DNA from: Erpobdella octoculata | Lineage: Eukaryota > Annelida > Clitellata > Hirudinida > Erpobdellidae | Assembly: GCA_963978895.1 (NCBI GenBank) | Contig: OZ022238.1 | Location: 14,703,530-14,767,529, forward strand | Length of the DNA stretch: 64,000 nt | Direction: 5' to 3' | Part shown: one piece after another, positions 1 to 24,568 of the stretch | How the letters are laid out: the number at the start of each line of letters is the position of its first letter | How positions within the stretch are numbered: position 1 is the first letter of the stretch | The notes under the pieces: generated by a model | Told to the model about the DNA's origin: nothing | The model's input: the letters and a program-made list of their open reading frames with translations, nothing else | Databases searched by the model: none | Position numbers and translations under genes: made by a program

Positions 1-150
1 AAAATTTAAACATACTTCCGAACTGATTAACAAAGCATTCTATCAAATTTTCGGATCGATGGGACAAAATTTAATTAAATAATAATTTGTGATATTTTTG
101 TCAAACTATTTATTGTCTATGCTAATATGCTTGTTGTTTATGTAACAGAA
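1..150 (-). repeat. Dispersed repeat, inverted copy of 23828-23970
   Basis: Read on the other strand, this stretch closely matches 23828-23970, for example the shared words ATATTAGCATAGACAATAAATAGTTT and TTCGGAAGTATGT (given here in part). The 23.8-kb copy continues into more repeat, so the family is longer than seen here. I see no coding potential and cannot name the family. Confidence 0.75.
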
Positions 151-477
151 TGTGGCCTACACAATCGATTATATAGAAATATAGAAGTGTGTTTTTAAAA
201 ACTTTGTTTTTTGATTCACTTGTTTTAAATCCTTGGAGTTAAAATTTACTGAAGGAGGGGGTAGGGTTGCCTTAGCTGCTTTTCAAAATAATTCTCCAAA
301 ACTGATACACTCTTTCCTCTACAATCAGCTGATGACTATGGAGAGGGTAGTCAAAGCCAGTGGTGGATATACGGGAGCGCCATTTTGGGGGGTAACATGT
401 TCTCAGGGCCCATCCACCAAGTTTTCCCAAAAATCACCAATGTTTGAATTGATGTTCTTGGTCATAGGAGGGTTATC

Positions 478-742
478 AATGAAAACTCTGAGAAACCTGT
501 TGTTAGTGAAAGGGATCTCTCAGAAAATAATGTACCTTTTAGATATGACTTTTTGGAGTGGTTGCTGAGTTGAATGTTGTATCAGATAAGATATCTGGTT
601 TCAAAAATCCTGAATCATTTTTGAAAAGTGACTCAGTCTGCTGATAAAATTCGGGTTAATTGCAAGGATAATGAAAAGATAAACATGAAAAAACAAGAAA
701 GAATGCCTGGCAGATTTCTCCATGACGAACAAAATTTTGTCC
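478..742 (+). pseudogene. Shuffled partial copy of the zinc-finger gene exon
   Basis: Positions about 480-625 resemble 5577-5722 of the zinc-finger gene (shared words include AGAAACCTGTTGTT, CAGAAAATAATGTACC and TATCAGATAAGATATCTGGTTTCA in part). Positions 660-742 resemble 4177-4255 of the same exon (shared GGATAATGAAAAGATAAACAT). In the gene the second segment lies about 1.4 kb upstream of the first, so their order is swapped here. Small indels and an in-frame stop break the reading frame. The piece ends where the minisatellite begins. It is a degenerate duplication, not a working gene. Confidence 0.75.
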
Positions 743-1190
743 CTGAGCATTTTGTCTGTGAACATTTTGTCGTAAACATTTTGTCGTGAACGTTGTGTCG
801 TGAACGTTTTGTCGGGAACATTTTGTCGTTGAACATTCTGTGAGCATTTTGTCTGTGAACATTTTGTGCGTGAACATTTTTCGTTAACGTTTTATCGTGA
901 ACGTTTTATCGTGAACGTTTTGTCGTGAACATTTTGTCGTTGAACATTTTGTCTGTGAACATTTTGTCTGTGAACATTTTGTGCGTGAACATTTTTCGTG
1001 AACGTTTTATCGTGAACGTTTTATCGTGAACGTTTTGTCGTGAACATTTTGTTGTTGGACATTTTGTCTGTGAGCGTTTTGTCGGTGCTCATTTTGACGT
1101 GAACATTTTGTCGTGAACGTTGTGTCGTGAACGTTTTGTCGGGAACATTTTGTCGTTGAACATTTTGTCTGTGAATGTTTTGTCGTGAAA
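738..1190. repeat. Minisatellite, about 14-bp unit GTGAACGTTTTGTC
   Basis: Degenerate tandem copies of GTGAACATTTTGTC / GTGAACGTTTTGTC run across this stretch with 13-17 bp spacing. Larger blocks repeat too: about 860-950 and 970-1050 are nearly the same. Short open frames on the minus strand are by-products of the repeat. Confidence 0.9.
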
Positions 1191-1288
1191 CCGTCTCAGA
1201 ACTCTCCTAAAATTCGTGTGCAGCGATGTTAAAATTTGTCAGCTTACGGGCATTCTCCCAAGACCTGTTAACAGGAAGGGTGGAAAAT

Positions 1289-1390
1289 AGGGATGTGCCG
1301 GATAGTATATTTTACCGGATACAGGATAGCAGCCGGATGATAAAAATCCCGGATAACAGATACCGGATCCGGATTGTTGATTTTTTTAAA
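1289..1390. repeat. One end of a hAT-like element rich in CCGGATA words
   Basis: The start TAGGGATGTGCCGGATA resembles the terminus TAGGGATGTCACGGGTA of the complete element at 50581-51967. Both are followed by repeated words based on the last bases of the terminus, here CCGGATA/ACCGGAT. No matching second end is visible, so this is a truncated copy. Confidence 0.45.
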
Positions 1391-1394
1391 TAAG

Positions 1395-2483
1395 GCATAT
1401 CTCGAAAACCAAAAATTTGGTTTCCAGGACCTCAAATGTGGCGTGGAAAATAGGCTTATTTGTTTTTTTTAGAATAACTGCTACTCAAAAACTGTAAGTG
1501 ATACACATGTAAAAATTAGTACTTAGTATCTACTCCAAAAATAAAAATATACTTATTTTATCAATTTGTAATAATTTGGTTTCCAGGACCTCAAATGTGG
1601 GGTGGAAAAAAGAATTTGATTAAAAACTCTAAAAACTAAAAGTGTTAAAGTTTTGCAATTTGGTACCGAAATTATTTTTACAAAATAACAAAATACATGT
1701 TTTATTAATTTTTGAAAATTTGGTTTTTAGGACTTTAAATGTGGAAGGGGGGGAAATAAGTTTGTATTTTTTGTAGAAAAACTGCAACTCTAAAACTAAA
1801 AATACCACAGATATACAAATTAGTAACTAGATACTACTTAAAAGATAAAGTTACAAATGTTTTCTTTTTTTTTTATGTTCTGACTTCCAGGACTACAAAT
1901 GTAAGGCGGAGAAAAGGATTATATTTGCTTGAAAACTCAATAACTGAAACTGTAAAAACATTCAAATTCAATAATAAGGTTTTTTATAATTATAAGATAC
2001 GAGTTTCATTATTTTTTTCAAAGAAATAGTTTCCAAGCTTTGAGGTTTTGTACCGTTAAAATTAGTTGAGTCCAGGCCTCGATTTTTTTCCTTATGAAAA
2101 GGGCAGTTCGAGCTTAAATAACAAGCCAGGCCTGAAATTTTCTGTCTATGAAATAAGCCGGACCGGGTTTAAAAAAATCCGTGTAGGGCACTATGGATTA
2201 GAGTGCTGCACGGACTGGGCCAGGCCGTGATTTTAGGGTCTTCAGACCAATGGGCCAAACCTGAAGTCAAGCTGGGACGGGCCGAGATTTCTTGCCAATT
2301 ATATAGAAATTGTAGGCCTGTAAAAACGGACCAGGCTGGGCCTGAAATTTTGGCTTATGAAGCGGACCGGGCCAAGTTGTCGACGGACCGGACCAAGTCG
2401 GGCCGTAAAATCGCCCCGTGCAGTACGCTACTGTGGATGCCTATTCTCTTTTTCAAGCGAGCGAAGTCGCGACGGGAATGCTA
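1395..2483 (-). mobile_element. Truncated relative of the TIR element at 31131
   Basis: This stretch matches the reverse complement of the element at 31131-32694. Shared parts include the 'TTTCCAGGACCTCAAATGTGG'-type words, GCTACTCAAAAACTGTAAGTGA, the degenerate GGGCC/CCGG block at about 2200-2420, and one terminus, AAGCGAGCGAAGTCGCGACGG, near 2455-2475. The other terminus is missing. No transposase is present. The ORF across the GGGCC block is a repeat artefact. Confidence 0.7.
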
Positions 2484-3701
2484 GTTAGTAATAAAGTACA
2501 TGAAAAGGGAAAAGATGTCATCATTCAATTTTATTTGTGCAAATGATGGGCTATTTCAATTTGCAAGAAAAGGCATTGTTTGTAGACTTCCAGACCCAAT
2601 TCAGCATCGCGAGACTGCTCGAGTCAGTCGTCACTTGGTCTTTCTATTTGATTTATCAATTTTTCGGAACCTGTGTTGAATTTATACAACTTAAATAATT
2701 ATTATTAAGAATAAAAGCTATTATACCTATTTTATTGTGTTTTTTGAAATAACTGGATGTGGGATCATATTGAATTATACCTAGGATCAATGTGCCCTAT
2801 GGGGGAATCATAGTACCCCGTGTGTGGGGTACTTTGATCTTTTTTAGGGCTTCCACCAATGTTCAATTTAACAGTAGTTTTCTTGCATTATGAAATTTCA
2901 AACTGAATTGAATACATGGAGGATATGTTCCTCAATGAAATTAAAAAAAACAAGTAGATTTTTTGAATGGTTTGACTGTTATCGCAAAAAATCTCAAAAG
3001 AGATCAATGTGCTTCCATCTCCCCTGCTCCCTTAACCCTAAATCTTCTGGATCTTCCAATGAACGTCAGCAATAATTATTACAAATACGAAAGCGTATAA
3101 TTAAATCAGTATAAGATACTCATAGTTTTTTATTTTAATTGTTTTTATTAAATATTGTTTGTACTTTACTTTTCTATTTTTATCAGCGAGTGAAGCAGAG
3201 TGAACATTGCTTGGCTTTTCTTTTCTGGCAACACAAAAAATCTGGAAATTATAATTTGGTAGAAGCCATTAAGATATAAATAAACAAAACTTATTTCGTT
3301 GCTTCGCCGTTCGTTGGGGCCGAAAGTCGTTAACTTTTTTCGAGGATTATACTCGATAATATGTTTGCAGTGTTATTTGTTGTTGACGTTGACGTCTGCT
3401 GTCGTCTTCGCGCTCAACTTTTTGCTTACATAAATGTGGCTCATGAAGCACCATGACGTGAATTGAATCAGAATCTATATATATATATCTGAATGGTTGA
3501 AATGCTGCACTTCTTGTTTTTTTAAATACGTTTTCACGGAAGTTTTTTGTCGAATTTGATCGAATACACGATTGAAATGTGCTGATAAATGGTCAAGACG
3601 GATTTTTCGAGTTTTAAAGTTGTTAATGAATGTTTATAAATAGTAACAAAGATGTGCAGTTTACTGGTTGGAAGAAATTTTAGATATTGAAGTTTTTAGC
3701 T
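2484..3701 (+). other. Upstream region and possible 5' UTR of the zinc-finger gene
   Basis: No coding sequence can be supported here. An in-frame TAG at 3681-3683 precedes the ATG at 3702, and a short (TA) run lies at 3477-3488. A promoter or 5' exon may lie here, but no clear core promoter element or splice site stands out. Confidence 0.35.
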
Positions 3702-16720
<13,019 letters not shown>

Positions 16721-17200
16721 CTGACCTGATCTTTTAACCTTGACCCATTTGTTTACATTTTGTTTTTTTTTACTATTCCGAACTTGATCTTGGTTGATTT
16801 ATTGTTATTATTCTTCTTGTTGGTGTTGTTATTGTTATGGCCAAATTGTTGTCGTCCTTGCAGAAATTCCTGTTGTGACCTTGGCCTCACCAATGAGCTC
16901 TAACCTGTGACTCCCACCTGTAGGTTTTTATTTCTTTTTTAAACAACCATTTGGATGTTTGTTCCTTTGAAGTTTTGGTCTTTTTGTATGGAGGTTTAAC
17001 ATTTATTGGTGAAGATGGTTTGGTTTGTTAGTCTCTTGACTCCAACCATCCGTTCTCCCGTTTGTTTGCATTATATATATTGTTTTAATGACTAGCACAG
17101 CGCTTTTTCGTGTGTACATCATAATTACTAATTATGCATATTCTAAACATGCTTAAAGTACCTATCTATTGAGCCTGTATGGACTCCTTGCTCTATGATG

Positions 17201-17254
<54 letters not shown>

Positions 17255-18183
17255 ATGTTTTACATGTTTAGTTTTGATTTGTTTTATCCAGCTTTTAGAA
17301 AACAATGCAAATTGTTTTCTACTTTTTTGACTCGATCTTTCAAATTGATTGGATTGTTTAATAACCATTTCAGCTGGTGATTTAGTTTTTCTCAGATCTG
17401 GGCCAATCGTGGGTCTTGATCCATTTGTACATAATTTGTTTTTCAAATGCAGTATGCTTAATTATAGATTATGAGATTACAGGAGATCATAGTATTTGTG
17501 TGCCTGAGTCTGTATGGATGTGTGTGTATGCCTGCCTGTCTGTTTTTGTCCGATCGAGCGATTTGAGATAAGAACTTTTATTCAATGCAACATTAGATCT
17601 GCTAGACAAACTTATAAAGTTTTCTCCATTTTAAAATGCTCATATGGCTTTCAGTTTCTTTGTCAATTGTGTCAACATTGGTTTGTTATTGTTATTATTA
17701 TTATTTGTTTATTTTGAATCATGTTTTGATTTGAGGTCTATTCGATTTTTATCTGCAGTGTAATCTTTTAATTTTACGATTATGTATATTATATTTTTTT
17801 CATTTCATGTTGTTTAGAATATTTGTCAAAACTTGCTCTTAAAAAAAGTTCAAACTCCCCTGTTGAGACCAAATGTAATCAAAACTATATGGCAGTATGC
17901 ATATTCTCGAATACATCTCAAGTATGTTCTTAGTGTTTTAATGTTTTTATCATTTAATTATACATTTGTGAATACAAGAGAAGTAAGCATCGTTATTGTG
18001 TTTCTCCTTCAGGACTATATTGAATGAAGTATATTTGTTTGTCTTTTTAAATCAACAATCTACAACCATGACATGCTATCAAAGATCTCTTCATACTGCT
18101 AATATCAAGTTTGAGAAGTTATCAAAACATTTTTGTTTCGATGTTATTTTTGTAATTATTTGTGTTTGAGTTTATAGAGAATA

Positions 18184-18277
<94 letters not shown>

Positions 18278-19110
18278 ATATATGTATATATATATATATA
18301 TAATATATACGTATGTGTGTATATAGATATTCTAGAAAAATTAAATGCAGCGCGATAGAATTGAGTCTTCTACGTTCTCAGTATTTTTTTCTTTTTGATT
18401 TTTATTATCATTGGACGAACATAATGAATGTATCTTGCAGCTACTTTAGAAATGTATTTTTCTAGACTCTTTGTCTTTTCAGTTTTTTTTTTGTTCACAC
18501 ATTTTTAAGTTCTGAGTTTATTTCAGATTTTTCATTTGATGAAAGCCTATTAAGGAGAATGAGTGGCTGAATGTAATGTTCATATTCAATAATTTCATTT
18601 TATTATTAATTCTTTCATAAATAATCTCTTAATCATATGCATAGTTTTTTGTTTGTTAAATATTCAAATTCTTATTTACGAGCATAAATGTTTCAATACC
18701 TTTTGCATCGTTGATTTTTTACTTTGGATCAGTTTTTGGATACAAATTTTTTATTCTCGAAACATTCAATAGTTTAATGTTTAAAAAGAAAAGTCTTCGA
18801 TTTTTTTAGATAGTTTTATAAAGAAATTAATGGAAATAATGAATCTAAATTCTAAATTAACATTCTTTTTTTGTTATGTTACTGCAAGATTCATGGTGGA
18901 CGTTTTAGATTACTTGTTGTTAGTCGGACTGTGGTGGCATTGTCTTATGTGGTGATTTTTGTTCTCTTTTCGGTTTTATTTTTATTATTTGTTTCAAAAG
19001 CTAGCACCATTGAGAGTTTCGGCATAGACTCCTTCGACGTGTTTCTTCTTGTTTTTTGTCTTTCGCCTGTGACAGCGGAAAAATAAAATTAAAGAATTTG
19101 TTTGTATGGT
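16721..19110 (+). other. Probable 3' UTR and intergenic AT-rich sequence
   Basis: After the TGA ending at 16720 there is T-rich sequence with no supportable ORF. (TA)n tracts occur at about 17203-17251 and 18187-18302. AATAAA-like signals occur, including one near 19081, but the true cleavage site cannot be chosen by eye. Confidence 0.4.
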
Positions 19111-19201
<91 letters not shown>

Positions 19202-19400
19202 GATTCTTTGTTTGTCTATGTGTGTGTCTGTCTGTCTTCTGTGCAAATCCAAACCTCTGGACCAACGTTAACGAAATTTGGCATGGAGGTAGATCTCAAA
19301 GATCTACTAGAAGGACATAGGTCATGTTTTAATTTTTTACGATCAAAAACTTTCCAGGCCAAACGTGCCTATGTTTGGACATCAAAGGTTGTTGCATAAT
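19110..19400 (+). repeat. (TA)n tract followed by a dispersed repeat
   Basis: A long (TA)n at about 19117-19199 is followed by GTTTGTCTATGTGTGTGTCTG and then 'GACCAACGTTAACGAAATTTGGCATGG'-type sequence. The same theme, a TG-rich start and then a 'drug-target-like' phrase around CAAATTTCATCAAGATCG on the other strand, recurs at 53865-53975. This is a dispersed repeat family of unknown class. Confidence 0.55.
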
Positions 19401-20090
19401 AAAACTCAAATTTAGTTTACGTAACAAAGTTTGAAGATTTCAAGCAGCCTTTAACAAATCTATTTTAGGTCTTATGGGCAAAAGGAGTCAGAAGAGTGGA
19501 AGAAAGAAAATGAGAGGGAGACCAAAGTTTTTTGGTCATAAATGTTTGTGTTTTCTTATAGTATATGGGAAGTACATAAACAGCATATAAGGATGATTCC
19601 AGCCGTATCAGAGAACATTTTCAAACAGAATGCCACTTGGTTACCACACCCTGAATCACCCTGGTCAGAAGGAGGTGGGCCTTAAGACATCACTAAAGTT
19701 ATGGTGAATCATTTTGTAAGAGGCCTCCGTAGTAATGGTTAAATAATTTGTAAGGAAGCTTTATATTAGCCATTGCTACTCTTCCATAAATGAAAAAGAA
19801 CCCGGAATTCCCTTGCGGCCATTGACCATTTTTGAGGAACAGTTTAGTGCATGTGAGAAAATAATGCCGTAGGAGAGCCATGCAATAGTCATGTAACTCA
19901 TCAGTAGATAGAGGGCACCACTAATGTTTTATTCAAGGGGGTTACTAAAACTTTAGCCCGACATTGGGAGTTGATAGCCCTACGCTTTGTTTATTCCATA
20001 TTGATTCAAAAGTTTCTTATATTTTCAATCGTCACGTACTTCGCATTTCAAATATTTAGAAGACTTTGTTTAGTGTTTTTACAAACTTTT
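19400..20090. other. Intergenic, nothing recognised
   Basis: A 60-codon minus-strand open frame lies at 19699-19881, but no domain, splice pattern or homologue is recognisable. Otherwise there is no structure I can support. Confidence 0.3.
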
Positions 20091-20097
20091 ATTTAGG

Positions 20098-20290
20098 TTA
20101 CAATCTCTGTTTGTTTGTGTATGTGTGTGTGTGGCTTTCTCTGTACGCAAATCTTAGAAGTAAAATGTAACCAGCTACTTGACTAGCTAGGAAGCTGAAA
20201 CTTTCAGAATAGCTTCACATTGGATGACAATACATGATTCAATTAAAAAAAAACTTAATTTGAACATCTTTCGTATTTCTAAATCGAGTG
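20098..20290 (+). repeat. Dispersed repeat, related to 58380-58600
   Basis: The phrase CTGAAACTTTCAG, then TTGGATGACAATACATGA, reappears in reverse complement at about 58505-58560. A TG-rich run (GTTTGTTTGTGTATGTGTGTG) opens the copy, as at 19199. The class is unknown. Confidence 0.55.
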
Positions 20291-20654
20291 TATTTGAAAT
20301 TAAAGTTTGTGTTAAAAAACTCGTTTTTTCCTTTACTTGTTCTATTTCATAAACTTATTATCATAAAAAATTGCAAAAAATTAGAAGCTGCTTAATTACA
20401 AAATATAAAGGATTTGTGAAAAACGAAGTTTTTAACGGTTCACTTGTTTTTCAAAATTATGTGAAAAGCAAAATTTCACAAAACATTCTGGATAGAGTCA
20501 AAACCAAAAAAAAAATTCTCTGTCCTTTCAAGAGTACTTTATTGTGTGGTGGAAATGTGAACAACTGGGAAACACTGGGATTCCAAATTCCAACTGCTGA
20601 CAGATTCGGGTGGTGTATTTTATTTTAGAGCTTCTTTATTTGATAAACATTATT

Positions 20655-20800
20655 TTTTTTTATATAATAGTTTATAGTCTTTTACACCATTTTTTTTATA
20701 ATAGTTTATAGTCCTTTACACCAAGTGTTTTAAGACTGAAATAGCTGTATGTCGTGGATCATAAATTGATCCTTTTAGCTGTCCCTCCTCCTTTATCCAG
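20655..20800. repeat. Dispersed repeat shared with 45135-45225
   Basis: Here ATAGTTTATAGTC-TTTACACCA occurs twice in tandem (20667 and 20700 regions), followed by GTCGTGGATCATAAATTGATCCTTTTA. The same order, AGTTTATAGTCC, CACCAAGTGTTT, GTCGTGGATCATAATTTGATCC, occurs at 45140-45215. No coding sequence is seen. Confidence 0.65.
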
Positions 20801-20969
20801 GCTTGGGACTGGCTCGCAATTAGCGAGGCGGAGTTTTGAATTGTGTCTTTTCCCTGTCTACGAATAGCCTATAATGCTATTTATAGCTCGGTAAAAACTT
20901 TTATTTACTTAATTTTACAAATGTAATTAAATATCAAATAATAATTTTCATTGTCTTTAGTAAGTGATG

Positions 20970-20977
20970 TGACGTCA
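20970..20977. promoter_or_regulatory. Palindromic CRE-like site TGACGTCA
   Basis: A perfect TGACGTCA palindrome lies 173 bp upstream of a possible start codon at 21150. This is the consensus for CREB/ATF-type bZIP factors. Function is inferred from the motif only. Confidence 0.3.
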
Positions 20978-21149
20978 TTGTTTACCATATCTGAAAGTAA
21001 AGGTTTATATCATTTCAGCTCAGCTGCTGCGACAAAAACATCTTTGTGCTGCAAGCAATTGTTATAATATCTACTAAACTATTCTGTTACGTTATTGTTT
21101 AAAAGTTTTTTTATTTATTAAAAAAAGAAACTTTGCGACTGTATGTGTC

Positions 21150-21618
21150 ATGGATACCTCTGAATCTGATGACGATGGTATGTTGTTGTTTTCAGTAGTA
21201 TAAACTGTACTGTAAACATATAAGTTGTTTTAACTTGTGCACAAAATGGCACTTGTTCACAAATATAATTCACTCATGACTTCTGCAGTGCGATTTTTTT
21301 AAGGTTCTCAAATATGACATGCATGCAGAAATAATAAACATTTGACGATCTTTGAGACTGGCGTTAGTTCATATGTGGGGTTCACGATCACTAATCAGAA
21401 ATGATTTTAGAACTTTTTCGGAAACTCAAATTAAGCTATAAGACGATTCCAAGGCTTGGCCAGTATATTAGCAAAATAATACAAGTAATCGGAAAGCACG
21501 ATTTAAATTATTTTATTATTATTATTATTTTTATTATTATTATAAATTAATTGCCTACTAGCCATTTAATAAATTTAAATTTTGCGTCTTGCAGGATATA
21601 GTTGGAAATGTTCTATGC
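21150..21618 (+). CDS. Possible first two exons of an unidentified gene
   Basis: ATG at 21150 opens a 28-nt frame (MDTSESDDD) that ends in a GTATGT donor after 21177. A second exon at 21595-21618 follows a CTTGCAG acceptor and ends at GTGAGT; phase 1 joins give MDTSESDDDGYSWKCSM. Splice sites and phase agree, and a CRE-like site lies upstream. Exons this short can arise by chance, no third exon is certain, and the product is unrecognised. An acceptor TTCTTCACAG at about 21715-21724 could start a third. Confidence 0.2.
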
Positions 21619-21822
21619 GTGAGTTTTACAGAATATTTATTTGATTATGCTATTTTATCTCAAATCTACACATCCTATATTTTCTCACCACAAACGATAT
21701 GTTCTAAGCTAGGTTTCTTCACAGATTTTGAAAAATGTGTCTACACCAGTTTTTAATCAATGTCGCTTGTTATTTCCAATGACCACATACACTTTCAACT
21801 TTGTTCCACCCCGCTAGTTTTC

Positions 21823-22165
<343 letters not shown>

Positions 22166-22209
22166 CAGTAATTTGAACTTTGTTACTTAATAAGAGAGCT
22201 GGACAACAG

Positions 22210-22294
22210 GCATTGCCATTGGCGTTGTGTGTGGTCTAGCGGTCACTGCGCTAGCTGTCATTTTCATACGCATCTACCTAAAATTTCGCTTCAA
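22210..22294 (+). CDS. Orphan transmembrane exon of a receptor (candidate)
   Basis: An 85-nt exon fits between ACAACAG and GTGAGT with phases 1 and 2. It encodes a hydrophobic helix ([19 protein letters not shown]) followed by a basic stop-transfer RIYLKFRFK. The transmembrane exon of the minus-strand immunoglobulin receptor (29024-28940) is also 85 nt with the same phases. A following exon at about 22412 could add a very short tail (TKLSPR, stop). No immunoglobulin exons are seen upstream on this strand, so this may be a relic. The segment GTGGTCTAGCGGTCACTGCGCTAGC also resembles a tRNA A-box region, so a SINE fragment is an alternative. Confidence 0.35.
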
Positions 22295-22432
22295 GTGAGT
22301 GGTGGGCTGAGATTGTGGTTAGCATGCTAATATTTAATCACTGCACTTATGGTGACAATTGTGGAAATAATGATTGAACGATGTGAATAATAACGTGATT
22401 CTGATGATTTCAGGACAAAATTATCACCAAGG

Positions 22433-22821
22433 TAGTTTCCACACTCACTCGTACAGGACTATTCCGGCATTGATTTTGTCACCAAAAACAGCGCAATTAA
22501 CAAACAAACCAAGAAACAATCAAATTATACAATTTTTAAATTTTTTATTTAAAATTAAAATGCATCACTTTGTCTGTTTTATTGATACGTTGACCCAAGG
22601 CATGATCAACGTTTGATTGATTACCCAGATGGAGATTGGACAGCGGATGTTAGTTTACAGAAGTGTTCACAAAAGGTATTGCTTCGACGTTCTGGTAGAG
22701 GTTGCAGTTGACTTCCTTGCTACAGCTAATAACCATTCTGAAGGCCACGATGAGAAAATTGTGCAATCAATCAATCGGTTAAATTTGTATAGCGCTAATT
22801 CCTATCGTTCGATAGCGCTCG
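22433..22821. other. Intergenic; repeat relic near the right end
   Basis: There is no supported gene. The end (about 22780-22829) contains inverted words TATAGCGCTAATTCC and GATAGCGCTC. On the minus strand this part continues across the hAT insertion into 23665-23840, as described for that relic. Confidence 0.3.
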
Positions 22822-22829
22822 GACACGAA

Positions 22830-23656
22830 TAGACCTCCTAGCCGCCGCCGCCGCCGAACTTTTTACAGCCGCCGTAAATCAGCCGAAAAAAAATTACGGT
22901 TAGCCGGCGGCCAGCCGAAAACGGTACGCCGAAAATCCTCTATAAGATTTCCGAACGCCAGCTTAACCTAGACCTTTTTTGTATTAGTTACGTTTGACTC
23001 ATTAAAAAACTAATTTTCAATGTAAAAGTGCAAAATCAACTATTATGTATACATTGGTGTGCGATGTTTAATTTCCTGAATTTCTTTCTGAAATCAATTA
23101 CGTTGTCTAATTTTCATTATATTATCTTTGCTTTACTTATTATCGCTACTGACAGACGCTTTAAAATAGGAATAAATTTAAGTATCACAATTCTTTTCTC
23201 ATGTTAATAGTTAATAATTAGATATTATAGATAATTAACATGTGGATTAGTTATGAACAGCCGCAGATCAGCTGATAAATTAAATCAGATTGTTTTTATA
23301 CATGACAATTTAAAATTTGCAATGTAAACATTTTTTTTCATATTATTTTTATGATGTAATTTTGTTTATCATATGACATTATTGATGATTTAATTAACTT
23401 TTATGACAATTGCTATTAATTTGATAATTTATATATTGGTAATAAATTTTGAACTTTATTAACTTTAGTATTTAATTTTATATTAAATTTTAGCCTAATT
23501 TAAAATAATTATCAGCCACAAATTTGAATCATGAGCCGGATAATTTAAAATTCAAGCCGAATAATAATTTTACGCGTAAATTCGGCTAATCCGGATATCA
23601 GCCGAAATATTTGTTCAGCCAGCCACAAACATAAAAAAATTTGGCTAGGAGGTCTA
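22830..23656. mobile_element. Non-autonomous hAT-like element, 827 bp
   Basis: Terminal inverted repeats are TAGACCTCCTAGCC (22830) and GGCTAGGAGGTCTA (ending 23656), flanked by the perfect 8-bp duplication GACACGAA at 22822-22829 and 23657-23664. An 8-bp duplication is typical of the hAT superfamily. Both ends are rich in (A)GCCG words that repeat the last bases of the terminus (CAGCCG, AGCCGAAA). There is no transposase ORF. Removing the element rejoins a minus-strand coding relic. Confidence 0.9.
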
Positions 23657-23970
23657 GACACGAACTTATTAAATAAATAAGTTTTAAGTCCTCGACGAAA
23701 AAACTGTGAAAGAAGTAGATTTAGTAAGAGAAGTGGGAATAGAGTTCCAGAGATAGGGACCAGAGTAGGAACAAGTGAAGCAAAAACAAAGTTTTTTAAA
23801 AACACACTTTTATATTTTTTTACTGCATAAACAACAAACATATTAGCATAGACAATAAATAGTTTGACGAAAATATCACAAATACTTATTAAATTAAATT
23901 TTGTCCAATCGATCCGAAAATTTGATAGAATGCATTATTAATTAGTTCGGAAGTATGTCTAAATTTTGAA
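23657..23970 (-). repeat. Non-LTR-like 3' coding relic and dispersed repeat
   Basis: On the minus strand 23840-23657 reads through a frame containing LVPISGTLFP and FFRRGLKTYLFNKFVS, similar in form to the C-terminal tails of CR1/L2-like non-LTR elements. The frame continues beyond the hAT insertion into 22821 and lower. From 23828 to 23970 the sequence is the inverted partner of 1-150. Confidence 0.5.
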
Positions 23971-24127
23971 GTTTCTAGCTCATCGGGAAGTTAATTTAAA
24001 ATCGATTGCAAAATTTGACGACAGACAGATAGACAGACAGAGAAGTCAAGTTAAGTAAAAGTGTGTAAAAAGAGCGTTTAGCAAAATAATGCTTAACAGA
24101 AAAGATGAGAAAATTGTTAACGATCAT

Positions 24128-24545
24128 TAGGAAATTGAAAGCATCATCGTCACCACCAGCATAATCATCACCGCTCCTACTGTCGTAATCATCATTACAA
24201 CCGTAATTATCATTATTACAACTACCATAATCGTCATTACAGCTGTATTTATCATTATTACAACTACCATAATCACTATTACAACTACCATAATCATCAT
24301 TACAACTACCATAATCATCATTACAACTACTATAATCAACTACCATAATCATTATTACAGCAACAATAACTAATCATTACAACTGTCGTAATCATTACAG
24401 CTGTCGTAATCATCATTACAGCTGTCGTAATCATCATTACAACTACATCATTCTACCAAAAGCATCATCACAACAGCGATCATCATCATCATCACTACAA
24501 TCATCATACAACTATCATCATCATTATCAACATCACAACTATTCA
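24128..24545. repeat. CAT/ATTACA-rich simple repeat
   Basis: Degenerate repeats of ATCATCATTACAACTACCATA (about 15-21 bp) grade into CAT trinucleotides. Minus-strand frames such as YGSCNDDYGSCNDD are products of the repeat, not evidence for a protein. Confidence 0.85.
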
Positions 24546-24568
24546 CAACAACCACTTGTATCACTCAG

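Noticed and set aside
2203..2484. A 93-codon plus-strand gene
   Set aside because: It lies wholly in the degenerate GGGCC/CCGG block of a transposon relic.
23996..24352. Minus-strand repeat protein YGSCNDD
   Set aside because: It arises from a degenerate simple repeat. No start context, splice site or domain supports it.
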